A stretch of DNA of 64,000 bases from the NCBI RefSeq assembly GCF_022376445.1, contig NW_025955079.1, positions 61,820 to 125,819 on the forward strand, given 5' to 3'. The DNA comes from Fomitopsis serialis. Lineage: Eukaryota > Basidiomycota > Agaricomycetes > Polyporales > Fomitopsidaceae. Below, piece by piece: positions 18,018-29,158 of the stretch. Made by a program: the position numbers and the translations under genes. Position 1 is the stretch's first letter. Each line of letters opens with the position of its first letter. Below the pieces are notes generated by a model. The model worked only from the letters and a program-made list of their open reading frames with translations, made no database searches and was not told where the DNA came from.

Positions 18018-21000
18018 ATGTCGTCGACAAACAACCCCGGTCCGGACGAAGACGGCCCTAAGGTAGTGACGATGGAGCAAGTCATGGGATTGTTGGTCCA
18101 ATGCGAGTCGAAACTCGAAGATTTTGTCAAGGCGGAGAAGATGCCCGAAGCCCAGGATGCGAAAGTAATGCAAAAGATCGTAAGTGTCTTTCTTTATATG
18201 CACGGGACATACTGAACATGAGTGTGCGGACCAGTGGAACAAGGTCAAAAAATGGGGGGTGCGTGCATCCGCTGTAGCTGTCCTTGCAGCATTAACTAAA
18301 ATGTTTGCCAGATCGATGCTGCCAAGGCTCTGTCATCCGCGGCTGCAAACGAGTGGCCGGTGTACGTGCCACCGTTGGTGATCTCCGCGATGGAAGAACT
18401 CGCGGCTCAACCGCCATACCCTGACCATCATGGGCGCGTCGCCCGTATCACGCGGGACGACCCGAGAATCCTCCAGAATCCGTGGTATACCCCGCGTGGC
18501 CCTCCCATTGTGGCCTCGGGCAAGCCGTCACATGTTGTGGCCTCACCACATCCCCTTCCCTCGAATTCCCGCCCCCAACATGCGGTCGCATTTGATCTCC
18601 CTGAAAACCACGAGGACGACATGGCCGTCGACGATTCCGGCGAGCCGGAAGTTAGTCCGAGGCCCACCAACCCCCCATTCCGCCGCCAAGTCACGCCCGT
18701 CAGGCCGGCGGCGAGACCGCCCACCCCGCCCACCAAGAAGTCCAACAAGCAGCGGTCAGGTGACGCCGAGCAAGGGGGACAGCGCCCCAAGCCCGGGCCG
18801 AAGAAACTGACCAGCACCGCGTCCGCTAAAGCAAAGGGAAAACAACGGGCGCGGAGCGTCGACTTTGCCGAGGACGCGGACGAGGAGCGAGAGCAGGTCA
18901 CGCGGAAAACAAAGGCGACCCCGGGGACCAAGGCGAAAGGCAAGAAGCAAGCGGACAGCGTCCGCCCTGTGAACGAGGACGAGGATGTGGACAATGTCCT
19001 CGTTGTGGACGAGGACGAGGAAGCGGAGCCCGTGGTGCCTAGGAAGAGCAAGACATCGAGCAGCAAAGCCCGCGGAAAGACACGGGAGGCAAGCGTCATG
19101 TCTTTGGACGATGACGAGGAGATGGGTAAAGGTGAGGAGCATATCCGTGGTGCCTAGCAGTCTCCCTGACGCCGCGCGCAGACCGTGAGGAATCGCCCAC
19201 CGACCTCGAGAACGCAGCTGCGGAGGCAAAAGCGTACTGGGATGTGGACATCACACCGGGTGAGGCCTTGGACCAACGCATTAGCAGGGCAATCAAGACA
19301 AAGGACATCAAGTATCTTGCGGATGTCGTTGCAGCCGAGCGCTCACAGGAGGGGCTGCCGCACTTCGACTGGGAGCACCCGGATATCATGAAGAAACGGC
19401 GCCAGAGATGGCTCAGAGTGCGCGTAAGTCATCCTGTTGCATTTCCCTCCGCACCGCTGACGCCTTTTGAAGCCCACGACTTGCATCAAATGCCGCTCCA
19501 TGCATTGCTGGATCTCGAGCGACCCCGCGCGGAACGCGAAGACCTGCGACGAGTGCTTCCGGGGCCACAATCCCTGTGTTGACTACGACACATCGGGAAC
19601 CCATGAAATCAAGCGCGGGCGGTCCCGCACACGCTCCCGCACACCGACTGGGCGGAAAGCAAATCCGCGAAAACGGTCGCGATCTCAGTCAGCGACGTCA
19701 GAGGCGACACCGCCTCCAGACTCTGAGTTCGACGGGGCAGCAGAATCGGACGCCGGATCAGTGGCCACTACGTCTTCTCGACGAAGCACCCGGACAGCTC
19801 GCCGTCCCGCGAAACGGCCGCGGATCGTGTCGGAACCAGTACAGAAAAAGAAGCGCGCCGGTAGCAGATCTGCCACGAAGACACCGGAGTTGTCAGCAGA
19901 GCCAGAAGACGCAAGTACTCCAGAACCGGGGTCCCCGGGTCGCGTCGCCGGCCCTTCGCAAAATGCCCGTCAAATTGAGCGACCGCGCGTTGTCCCGGCT
20001 TACATCGGAGAGACCCTGCATCGTGAGTTACTTCGTGGTGACCATGATGTGTTTCGCTCATATTAACCAGAAATAGCGCCGCTACCTTCCGGGCAAGAGC
20101 CGCGGGGGGTTGTGATGCTCCAGTCAGCAAGCGTAATTTCGCAGGAGCTACACAAGTTGCGACAGGAGAATGTGGAGCTGCGGCAGATGTACCAGCAGCT
20201 CAGGCAGGAATTCGACGCTTTCCGTGCGCTCGTCCTTGGCCGTGGTGAGTCATATCGGATGGATCCGTCGTAACAACACTGACGACTGCATTTCAGAGGG
20301 CCGCCTCCCTTCCGGCGAAACGGATACAGCATCGGGGCCGCCCGAGGCTTCGGGTTCCGGTACCCTTCAAGATCCCGAGGTCTTGCCGTCGACTTCGGAC
20401 CCTGAGCCATCGGCAAGCGAGCTTCAAGACGCGCCCGTCTTGGAGAACGACATCGATATGGATGAAGAGCAGGTTGCTCCCGGCGCCGCCATCACACTCT
20501 CGTTCGCAACGGACGTCCAGGGAGCCGACATCGAGATGGATTGGTCGGCGGAGAACAACATTGGATGGGAAAAGGCGGAGAGCCCGACACGAGCGGCGGG
20601 CCCTGTCCGCATGACCCCGCCTCCGACACTGAGCATGGCAGCGAGCCCCACACAGTCTGTTCCGGCCGAAATTCCACCCGCCGTGGTGGTCGAGGGCTCT
20701 GGCAGTGACGGGGCGCATCTCGGGCAAGACGACGCAGCGGCAGAGGCTGTGTCCCAGGACCTCGGTCCTGCGGTGCACGATGCCTCGCAGGTTGTTACCA
20801 GGCGGTCCCGAGGGCCATACCAGACTCCCCCGCCTCTCCCCCCCAGCCTTCCCAGACTCCCCCGCCTCTCCCCCCCAGACTCCCCCGCCTCTCCCCCCAC
20901 CGCCATGCCAAAGCCCTTCGGGTCTCGCGGTCGAAAACCACGATGTCAGAGAGAGTGGCGTGTCCGGCGACAAAGCGGAGGATGGGGGTGCCTGTGGCCA

Positions 21001-21489
21001 CTGCGACCCCCGCCCCCCAACTCGCACGATACGGTTCCAGATTCACAGCCGCCGGTCACCCCTTCGCAGGAAGTCCTTCCCGGTACGACTCCGGCCGAGC
21101 AGCAGTCGTCAAATGAGGCCCAGGAGAAGGTCGTGGAGACCCCAGGTAACGAGCCGGATAACGAGCCGGGTATTGTGCCACAAGGCACGTCCGCAGAGCC
21201 GGTAAGCAGCACGGTGCTCGATGCAGCGATGCATGCTCACAGCGTCGTGCAGACAGGCCAAACCCACGATGGGGAACACCCCGTATCACCGAGTGTTACG
21301 CCGAACGCGCCCGGACTTCATGGGGACTCGGACGTGACAGCGCAGCGGACCGAGCCGCCGGATGACAATGATGTTGTGATGACATCCGGGGAACACGAAC
21401 CCGGACCCAGCAATGATCAAGGCGGGGTTGCAACTCCACCGATGGTCCCCTCTTGGACGACGTTACAGGACTATGGCGGGGATTTGTAA
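18018..21489 (+). CDS. Cys6 zinc-cluster-like and coiled-coil protein A (paralogue of next gene)
   Basis: Seven exons join in frame: 18018-18179, 18235-18258, 18312-19131, 19182-19423, 19473-20022, 20071-20244 and 20297-21489, giving 1054 residues. Features in order: a short N-terminal helix; a VYVPPLVISAMEELA segment; a Lys/Arg/Asp-rich region; a conserved TKDIKYLADVVAAERSQE helix; a cysteine motif C-X2-C-X4-CWISSDP-X-C-X2-C-X6-C (exon 5); basic nuclear-localisation-like runs (KRPRIVSEPVQKKKR); a leucine-rich coiled coil (ELHKLRQENVELRQMYQQLR); and a long acidic, Pro/Ser-rich C-terminal region with an SPPSLPRLP-like repeat. The Cys spacing resembles a variant Zn2Cys6 cluster and the leucine helix resembles a dimerisation zipper, so a sequence-specific DNA-binding protein is a reasonable inference. 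Family not recognised by name. Confidence 0.75.
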
Positions 21490-21985
21490 TTTGGTAGTGT
21501 AACGCACAATGTACTAGTAGATTCTGTATATATTGTTGGAACCTCTTTTGCTGGAACAAAACAATACATGAACATGAAATTGAACTTGGACAATCTATCA
21601 TCCCTTGCACGCTTGCCCCGCCGCCGCACGCACGTCGCCGGCGCCCGCCCTCGGACGCACGCCGCCGGACGCCCGCCACCGGACGCCCGCCCCCGGGCGT
21701 CAGACATCAACATCCTCGTATGGACCGCCGGCCAATGTAGAGATTACCCGGCCGGCTGTGCCGGTGGCTTGGGTGCCATGACGGCATTATGGTAAGGATA
21801 TGTTGATATGTACTTATTTCGACCAATAGGATTTACTGCGGCCCCTTGGCCACATTTGGCCACGTGATCGTGGTTCGATTGCCACGCACGCCTGATCAAA
21901 TGCCACCTGGTTCCCTCCCTGCACTTCGTTGATCTCCCCGACATAATCCGCTCACTTCTGTACTGCTCTCTGTCGCCTTTCATTC
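21490..21985. other. Intergenic region holding minisatellite array 2
   Basis: Between two tandem paralogous genes. It contains the AT-richer 3' flank of the first gene (21490-21600), a minisatellite array at 21636-21699, and about 280 bp of upstream sequence for the next gene with CACGTGA at 21871. Confidence 0.6.
21636..21699 (+). repeat. 14-bp minisatellite, array 2
   Basis: About four degenerate units of the GGACGCCCGCCACC type, same orientation as array 1, about 150 bp downstream of the stop of the Cys6-A gene. Confidence 0.8.
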
Positions 21986-24431
21986 ATGGCTTCGACCTCC
22001 GCTTCGTCATCCCACCATGCTCTGCCGGGGGCAGCCGCTGACCCACTTAAGGGGTACGACGATCCCTTGGACGCCAACTTGGTCCTCGCTGCATATGGCC
22101 GCAACATCGAAACCCGCTTGAGGCAGGCCGAAAATCCCCGTCTTCAAAATCGGACAACAATTGCGCGGCTCGTGAGTTACTCCCATTCATTGTTTCACAG
22201 GCAGTAACACCGGGATTCCCAATGACAGTGGAATGGCATAGAAAATTCAGTGGTCAGTCGTAGCTCAGATTGGCACTGGTTTCAACGCCTTACATGGACC
22301 TTAGTTCAAAATAGGCGCGATATTGGAATCGGCTTCAGCGAGAGAGTGGGTAGTATACGTACCCCCGCTCGCTATTTCTGCGATGGAGGAAGTCGCCGGC
22401 AACGTGAGCGGAGACTATTCCACCCGCATGGCGCGCATCAAATCGGATGACCCGAGAGTCTTCACGAATGCCTGGTACTCCGCAAGTCCCCCGCCCGGTG
22501 GCCACCCGCTGCCCAGCTTTACCGGCATGGTGACCTCCGCTGCCCCCGGGAACCCACACGTCCCGACCGCGCCCGAAAAGACATCTCCGGCTGGTGCATC
22601 TCGGCCTACGACGTCCCACACAGCGCATGCAGTCCGGTTCCAGCTCCCACACGCCAGCACTGATCCCACGCACTGCAGTGAGACGCAGGAGGCGGAGCGT
22701 ACTCCGGGCCCTGCGCTGCCGGGCGGACAGGTGAAGCGTTCAACAGTGGGATGGAATTACATGGAGATATCGGAGGACAAGGCGGAACATTCTGTGACGA
22801 ATGTGATGGTGGCTGCACCGGTAACGTTAACCGGGCACCGGCACGGGGACAGCAATGATACCAGCGACGAGGAAGACGAGTTGCAGGAGGCCGTAGTGAC
22901 GAAGTACAAGAGATCAGGGGCCGGGAAAGCGAAGGGAAAGCGTCCGGCAAGCGAGATCGACTTTAGTGACGAAGAAGATCAATTGCAGGAGTCCGAGACG
23001 CCCACCAAGACAGTGAACCAGCGTGGGCAAGCCAAAAGGAAACGGCGGGGAGACAGTGTCGTGGTTGAGGTGCACAAAGACAAGAGACATGATCGTGAGT
23101 GACTCAGTATTGTATTGATTCATCCCGCCGCTTAAGATGTTGTTAGCGGTCCCGCACCTTCGTTCAGCACTGAAGAACCCGCTGCCCGTCGGCCCGTCAG
23201 CGGGCGACGTCAATGACGGCCCGGCGTACAGATACAAGGTCGACCAGGCCCTCAAAACCCACGACATCAATGCCCTCATCGATATCGTACAGGGGGAGCG
23301 GGCTGTCAAGCGCCTGCCCAAGTTCAACTGGGACGCCGGGAAGCTTCGGGGACGGCGCAAAGCTATCTGGCTGAGGACCATGGTGAGCTTGAATCGTTCT
23401 TTTTATCGCCGGGCACTCATTAGCCGTTGCAGGAGCCTCCATGCACGCGGTGCTCCGGCATTCACTGCTGGATCTCCAGCGATCCCAACGCCAAGCGTCC
23501 TGCTACGAAGTGTGACGAGTGCGCCCGACTGGGCAAAAAGTGCTTTACCAGCGAGGCCCGCAATCCGTCCCCGGCTGACGAGGTCAGGGCGGGTCGATCC
23601 AGCACACCAACCCCGCCCAACGCAAACACCCAACACCGAGCCCGATCTCCGTCTGCTCTGCCCGATGCAAGTGGCCCTCCGGAATCCACCGCGGAGGCGC
23701 CCGCGGAGCAGGACAATGCTTCAACCACCGCCACCACCACTCGAGGAAGCGGGGAAGAATCATGCGCTGACGGGCAGTGCACATTGGATGCGGACAAACC
23801 GCGCACCTTCGTCCGCGCATACATTGGGGCACTCCCGCCAAGTGAGTGTTTCATCCATTCCGCTGTGATCATTATTTACGTGTGATAAATGTACAGGATT
23901 GGCTCATCGGAAGCCGGACCCAAGTGCGGAGGGCATTGAGCTCCTGGAAACAACGGCGGACGTCTCATACAAAGTCCGAGAACTGCGACAGGAGAATGCC
24001 GAAATCCGCACCATGTGCGATGAGCTCCGGCAGGACTTCGCGACACTCCGTGAACACCTGAGAGCACGTAGTAAGTGAGACATGAAGTCCCTGGGCCATA
24101 CTGCACTGAAATCAAATTGGCAGACAGTATCCGTGCTTTCACGCACTTTGAACACCAGCCCGGAGCAGCGGCAGCTCCGGAGACGCTGGTTGATCATGGG
24201 GCGCAGACGAACGTTCCTGCCTCCCCGGATCCATCGTCGCTGAGCAGGCATGCCATCCCGGCACCCAACTTGGCAAGCCACGACGTACACGAGGTTCCCG
24301 ACGACACTGTTATCGCTTCCGCCACACTTCGGCATGCTTCCGCGTTGTGCACACAGGATGGCAGCGACATGGCCAGTACGGATGATGGTAGTGATTTGGA
24401 CATGTCAAGCGATGATCCCGACGCAGTGTGA
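21986..24431 (+). CDS. Cys6 zinc-cluster-like and coiled-coil protein B
   Basis: Tandem paralogue of the preceding gene with the same exon order. Exons: 21986-22171, a micro-exon near 22228-22251, about 22317-23094, 23147-23382, 23433-23841, 23897-24070 and 24124-24431. It shares VYVPPLAISAMEEVA, the KTHDINALIDIVQGERA helix, the cysteine motif C-X2-C-X4-CWISSDP-X-C-X2-C-X6-C, a basic region and the coiled coil (VRELRQENAEIRTMCDELRQ). Its C-terminal tail is much shorter than in the paralogue. The splice phase between the micro-exon and the third exon does not resolve with GT-AG sites as read, so either a one-base gap or a missed site is present. Role as for the paralogue: a putative dimeric DNA-binding protein, by inference. 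Confidence 0.7.
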
Positions 24432-24572
24432 CACTCGCTTGGGCCAATAATAATAACACTATATACGTGTAACGTATGATGATGAAATTTGATTGCATCT
24501 ACAACTTTATGGATTCGAACATAGAAGTTTCCAGCTTTGCTTAGTGAATGCTCATGCTTCAGTGGAGCACGA

Positions 24573-24701
24573 GCGGACGCCCGCCACCGGACGACCACCA
24601 CCGGACGCCCGCCACCGGACGCCCGCCACCGGACGCCCGCCACCGGACGCCCGCCACCGGACGCCCGCCACCGGACGCCCGCCACCGGGCGCCCGCCATG
24701 C
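24573..24701 (+). repeat. 14-bp minisatellite, array 3
   Basis: About nine tandem units of GGACGCCCGCCACC, the most regular array in the window. It lies between the convergent ends of the Cys6-B gene (stop 24431) and the next minus-strand gene (stop 24908). Confidence 0.92.
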
Positions 24702-24907
24702 CAGATGGTGGCAGCTGCAGCCGTTGCAAAAGTCATAGGTGTACTGCGTTCGTGGATGGTATCTCGCTGTCAACGCTTCCATCAAGGTCGACACATACTC
24801 AGCATTGTGAAGGTCGACATACACTACGGACTTTCGCTGGGAACATTGTACAACGTATATTACACATACAAATAGATTCGGAAACCTTTTCCGACATGTC
24901 ACTTTCA

Positions 24908-25998
24908 TTACTCCTCCTGCATGTCTTCTAACCCACGAAACTCGGTAAATCCGCGGGCAAAATAGTCTGAATCCTCCATCACCGGGTGCGGGGCAACCCG
25001 CGCATACCAGTCACTCTGTTCCCGCTCACTGCCCTCCAAAACTGATTCCCAGAAGCCTATTTCGGCCGAAATATAGTCCTCCATGATCCCGTATTGCGTC
25101 ATCAGGGCATCGATGATGTCGTCTAAATACTGGACCTTTTCCGCCGGATCCAACACCTTCGTGAGCTCGCCATTTGCAAGTTGTCTGTACTGCCCGGGTG
25201 GACTGGCCGGAATTGGCATGACCATGGGCGGCAGTAGGCGTAGGTTCAGCTTATTGATGTAATGTGCGATTCCCTAGGGGTCGCGATGTGAGTCCGAGCG
25301 CAAGTGAATGCAGCGCCGATACATACGTCCTGTTGCTCTCCGATGTGCCTGCGTTCGAGTGACATACGCCTTTCGTCCTCCCTGGTGATCTCCGCATCGA
25401 GCAAGGCCTCGACGGCCTCCACTCGAGTGGCCTCGGCGTCGAACGCGTCCCTCATTTCCATGCGAAATGCAGAAAGGGAAACGTTGTCAGGCGGGATGAG
25501 CACGTTCCCTTCTTCACCAGTTAGGGTGGGTCGGTGAAATGCACAAGCCAGCGGGACATACCATCATCCAATCCATGCTTCCGGGTCATCGGAGGCACTC
25601 CCCGTGTGCCTTGACTTCCCTCTGGCTCCATCGATACATCCTTCAGGACCACCGCGTCCTTCAAGCGCTCTAGTGCTGCAGCCCCAGATTGTTCCGGGGC
25701 ATCGAGGACCTCCCAAAACCGGGCCATGGCGTCCGTAATGCCTAACACCATCAGCGTGTCTCCATTGGACAGCCGCTGGAACCCTGTGATCATCGCTGCC
25801 ATACACTGCCAAAACACAGTGTCAGTGCGTTACAGCAAATGGAAACAAAGGTGAATACAATACCATTGATTTGAGGAGCACGCGATCCTCTGCGGTAGTG
25901 CTCCCGTGGGCCCCGGTTGACCGAGCCGCTGCTTGCGCCGCAGCGACCGCATTGTCATGAAACACGGCCTCAAATTCTTGGGCGGTTGGGAAGGTCAT
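24908..25998 (-). CDS. Unknown helical protein, 309 residues, four exons
   Basis: Exons (complement) 25998-25864, 25805-25562, 25511-25327 and 25273-24908 join in frame with GT-AG introns. The protein begins MTFPTAQEFEAVFHDN and is mostly charged and helical. A probable coiled coil (AFDAEATRVEAVEALLDAEI) is followed by a Pro-rich linker and a helical C-terminus with many acidic residues (LDDIIDALMTQYGIMEDYIS) ending GLEDMQEE. No catalytic motif or membrane segment was seen. The clean splicing over four exons shows it is a maintained gene. It is tail-to-tail with the Cys6-B gene. Confidence 0.7.
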
Positions 25999-26297
25999 CG
26001 TGTAGAGGGTAGGAAGGACGGAGAAGCCGAGTTGCTCGCGAGATCAAAGTAGAGAGCAAGGAGCACTACTGATCCACGACGTCTGATTAGCACTCTCCGG
26101 TTTGGGTCTTCTTTCCCACGGAGCCACTGGTGTGAGATGACAGGCGTCAAAATGATGCGCGTTTATCAATATGGGCAATGTGTGATGCCCGGTGGCGGTG
26201 CTCATCCAACTACAGGGGGAAGGGCTGCAATGTAGCGGCGACGATGTTTGACGACGTCTCATGGCTGTGGCTTACCACGCGTCCGTCCCCCAACACC

Positions 26298-26365
26298 CAC
26301 CGACGGACACCCGCCACCGGACGCCCGCCGCCGGACGCCCGCTGTCGGACACCGGACGCCGGACA
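26298..26365 (+). repeat. 14-bp minisatellite, array 4
   Basis: Four to five degenerate GGACGCCCGCC(A/G)CC units, about 130 bp downstream of the stop of the nuclease-like gene (minus strand, stop 26498). Confidence 0.8.
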
Positions 26366-26497
26366 GATGGAAATCTTGGTGGACTTTCTGCATACCCTCA
26401 TGACCTGGCATCGGTTGCACGCTGAAGCGGTGGTACAACTGCTGAAGCGGTTCTGCGTAAACATCCATTCGTTAACTTGAAATGATACATTGACTGT

Positions 26498-27576
26498 CTA
26501 CGCTGGGAGGATGACTTCCGGCGGCGCGTTCTGGAGGTTATCGAGCTTCTCCCGGTACGCACGGGCGTAGGCAATGGAGTCGAGACGGCACTTGTCCGCC
26601 CGCTCATCGATATACTTTCGGAATTCGAGCCCGTAGATGCTCGTCCAGTATCCGCGACCGGAGTGAAAGCCGCCAATGTACTCCCATGCGCATTGGGTGT
26701 TGCGGCGGCTAGGGCGCAACCACGCTGCGTAAGTCCCGATGATCGCTAGCCCCCACGGCAGCTCATGCTTCCTGAGGTCCACATGAGCGACGACTCGCGC
26801 CATGTACGATTGCAGCTGTTTCAATATAGCGATCCGGTCGTCGATTGTGGGAATCACCTCGTCGGGACGCAGCGACCCGACTTCAACAACGAGGCGTGGC
26901 ACCTCCCGCTCCAGCTCCTGACCCCCTGGCTCTTTGAGGCCGTAGTACGAACTGATGAGGAAGTCGGGGTACTTCGTGCCGGACTTCGTACGCGAGTACA
27001 CAATCCCTCCTGTCAATAATCAGTTGAGGTTGCGTCCGGAAGCCCTGCAGAAATCGTACATACCGTCCCAGTCGACACTAGTCGGGGGCCGCCCAGCCAG
27101 CGCTTGACCGGCGGCCGCTCGCTCTTCATTTCCACGCCCGCCCGGCACCGCGTCAAGGATATGCTGTCCGGGGACAGACGGGCGGAGCGGCTCTTGTGGC
27201 TTGATCAAGGTACGGGGGAATCGCAAGGTAAAGTACCTTGTCCACGCGCCATACTGGGAAAATTGGGTCGACGCCGGCTTCAAATGCCAGTGGTGGACCA
27301 TTTCGCGGAGTTGGTCGTCCACGTCGGGGTGACCTTCGAAAGAAAACTAGACGTAGTAAGTGTCCTTCGAGTGCAAGATCGAAGCGGCCCGGCGTACCAT
27401 GTTTCCAATGTTAGCCTGTCCGACCACAGCGGTGAGACTTGCGCTGCTGAGATCCGTGGCGGCGCTGTGCGCCCTTTTATACACCAAGCACATCACACGT
27501 CGGAATGCCTCGCTTGCTAATGTGCCGCTGTTGAGTGCGGTCACAAGGGCCACATCGGAGGCATGCCTGCTGCCCA
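26498..27576 (-). CDS. Unknown protein, possible PD-(D/E)XK nuclease fold
   Basis: At least three exons on the minus strand. One ends at about 27409 (LTAVVGQANIGNM), one spans about 27344-27062 (from SFEGHPDVDDQL to SVDWDG) and the last covers 27010-26498. The last exon has KYPDFLIS, about 25 residues, then PRLVVEVGSL, followed by a helix KQLQSYM. A PD...(I/V)-x-E-x-(K/G) arrangement of this kind occurs in restriction-endonuclease-like folds such as Uma2-type proteins, but the Lys of E-x-K is Gly here, so activity is doubtful. An upstream first exon near 27976 (ATGGTACATGTGCCG followed by GTGAGT) is possible, with hydrophobic sequence between. The fold assignment is a guess from motifs. Confidence 0.45.
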
Positions 27577-28130
27577 ATCAAGGGGCGTGCATTGTGTCGT
27601 GGAACACAACCCGACGTCGCATGCTTATCCACTGTCCACAGAAGCCCGGATATGTCTTCCGTAGAAGAGTACTGGGTGATACACAGCTGATGCCCCGTCC
27701 GGACTGCATTGAGATAGCAATTTGCGCTGCACCCCACATGTGCAGCGCACTCATGGGACCCGCAATACATGCCGCGATAGTGGCAGCTACAATCAAGGCA
27801 ATGACACCGGCCTTCCCGGGGTGCTTTCCAGCCACGGAGCTAGTGCGGACAACGATATACAGAACGTGTGTAAATATATTTGGGTATGTTCCGTCCGCGA
27901 CATGGGACCACTTTGTTCTCACACCCTAAGTTTGTTTGACATCCGGCAGGAAACACTCACCGGCACATGTACCATGATAGCGGCACACGGGAGAAGTCCA
28001 TATCGTGGGTATTATTCACGTGACTGACTTAGTAACACAACCATCATGACATAGCACTGGAGTCCATAGGATCTACAATCCACGCCCCAACAAGCTGCAG
28101 CCACAAAGTACGAGGTGAGTGTAAGTGCCT

Positions 28131-28804
28131 GTGACATGTACTACAGTTGTCTGATGCACCTCCACAGCATGGTTGGCGTCATCTCTGGCTACATACTGCC
28201 GGCGGAGAGCCTGCACTGGTTCTGCGAGTGCCGGGTCGGTCCCTTTGTGCCCGAGGAAATTCCGGAGGTCGAGGGGCCTCGCGAATTCAACGCATTCGTG
28301 AACGACATACTGTGCATGATCGACTGGATTCGGGGTCTGGAGAGGAGCAAGCTCGTGCCTCCTGTGAGCTGTGAGTACCATCCCCAAGCACACGGGCTCC
28401 ATTACTGAGCCCCCCTCGAAACAGGGCTTCTCCCGGACCGGGGTGAAACTGCCGTCATCGTCACGGGGTACGAGGATCAGAAGAAGGGTGTCTCCCGGAT
28501 TCCGGAAGACGACAGGCAGGTTCGCGCGCGCGACCGGTTTGTCAAACACGCGAATCTGGCGGCCGGGAAAAACGTCTTTGTGAGCTCGACCTTGCAATAT
28601 TTTTGCACCGCGGAAGAGAACCTGGAGCTTCCCCTCGCACTGTGAGTGAGCGATGTGACCGCTTGGTCCGCGAGCTGATCAAGAATGCACAGGTGCTTCG
28701 ATCCGCCGCCGCAGAAAGGCAAGGAGAAGGCCGCTGAACCGGTACAGCCCCGGTACAATTTTCGACCTCGCAACCCGTCCCGAGAGCCAACTCCCCTCTC
28801 TTGA
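28131..28804 (+). CDS. Small unknown protein, three exons
   Basis: Exons about 28137-28371, 28424-28638 and 28692-28804 join in frame with GT-AG introns. The start is not fixed; candidates are the ATG codons at about 28154 and 28169 or an upstream exon. Visible segments include LHWFCECRVGPFVPEEIPE, DILCMIDWIRGLERSK, ETAVIVTGYEDQKKGVSR, FVSSTLQYFCTAEENLELPL and a basic end YNFRPRNPSREPTPLS. Three exons in one frame make it a credible gene. Function unknown. It is divergent from the nuclease-like gene and convergent with the following minus-strand gene. Confidence 0.55.
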
Positions 28805-28975
28805 TCTGTAGTTAGTCGTCTGAACATGTGCCTATTTTACGCGGTGTACGATATCATATGTAGGGGTTGGAATTGCATGTTTGTCTCTTGATAAGGACTG
28901 GTCTGATTGCGCCAGCGGGAGCACATGCAGCGGGCGGATGTGTGTTGTCACCTTCAGCTAAAGCCCGGCCGGTGG

Positions 28976-29033
28976 CACTCATCCGGCGGCGGGCGTCCGG
29001 AGGCGGGCGTCCGGCGGCGGGCGTCCGGCCCCA
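28976..29033 (-). repeat. 14-bp minisatellite, array 5 (inverted relative to arrays 1-4)
   Basis: About four units that read GGCGGGCGTCCGGC on the plus strand, the reverse complement of the unit in arrays 1-4. It is located between the convergent stops at 28804 and 29159. Confidence 0.85.
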
Positions 29034-29158
29034 ACAATCTGTATCCCACACACACTACACAGACAAGGCAATACATGCATTATTCTCATTCTTCGCCGTC
29101 GGAAACAAGCCATGCAGTGCAATAACGCTCCCACCACCATTTCTACCGAACCGTCCCA

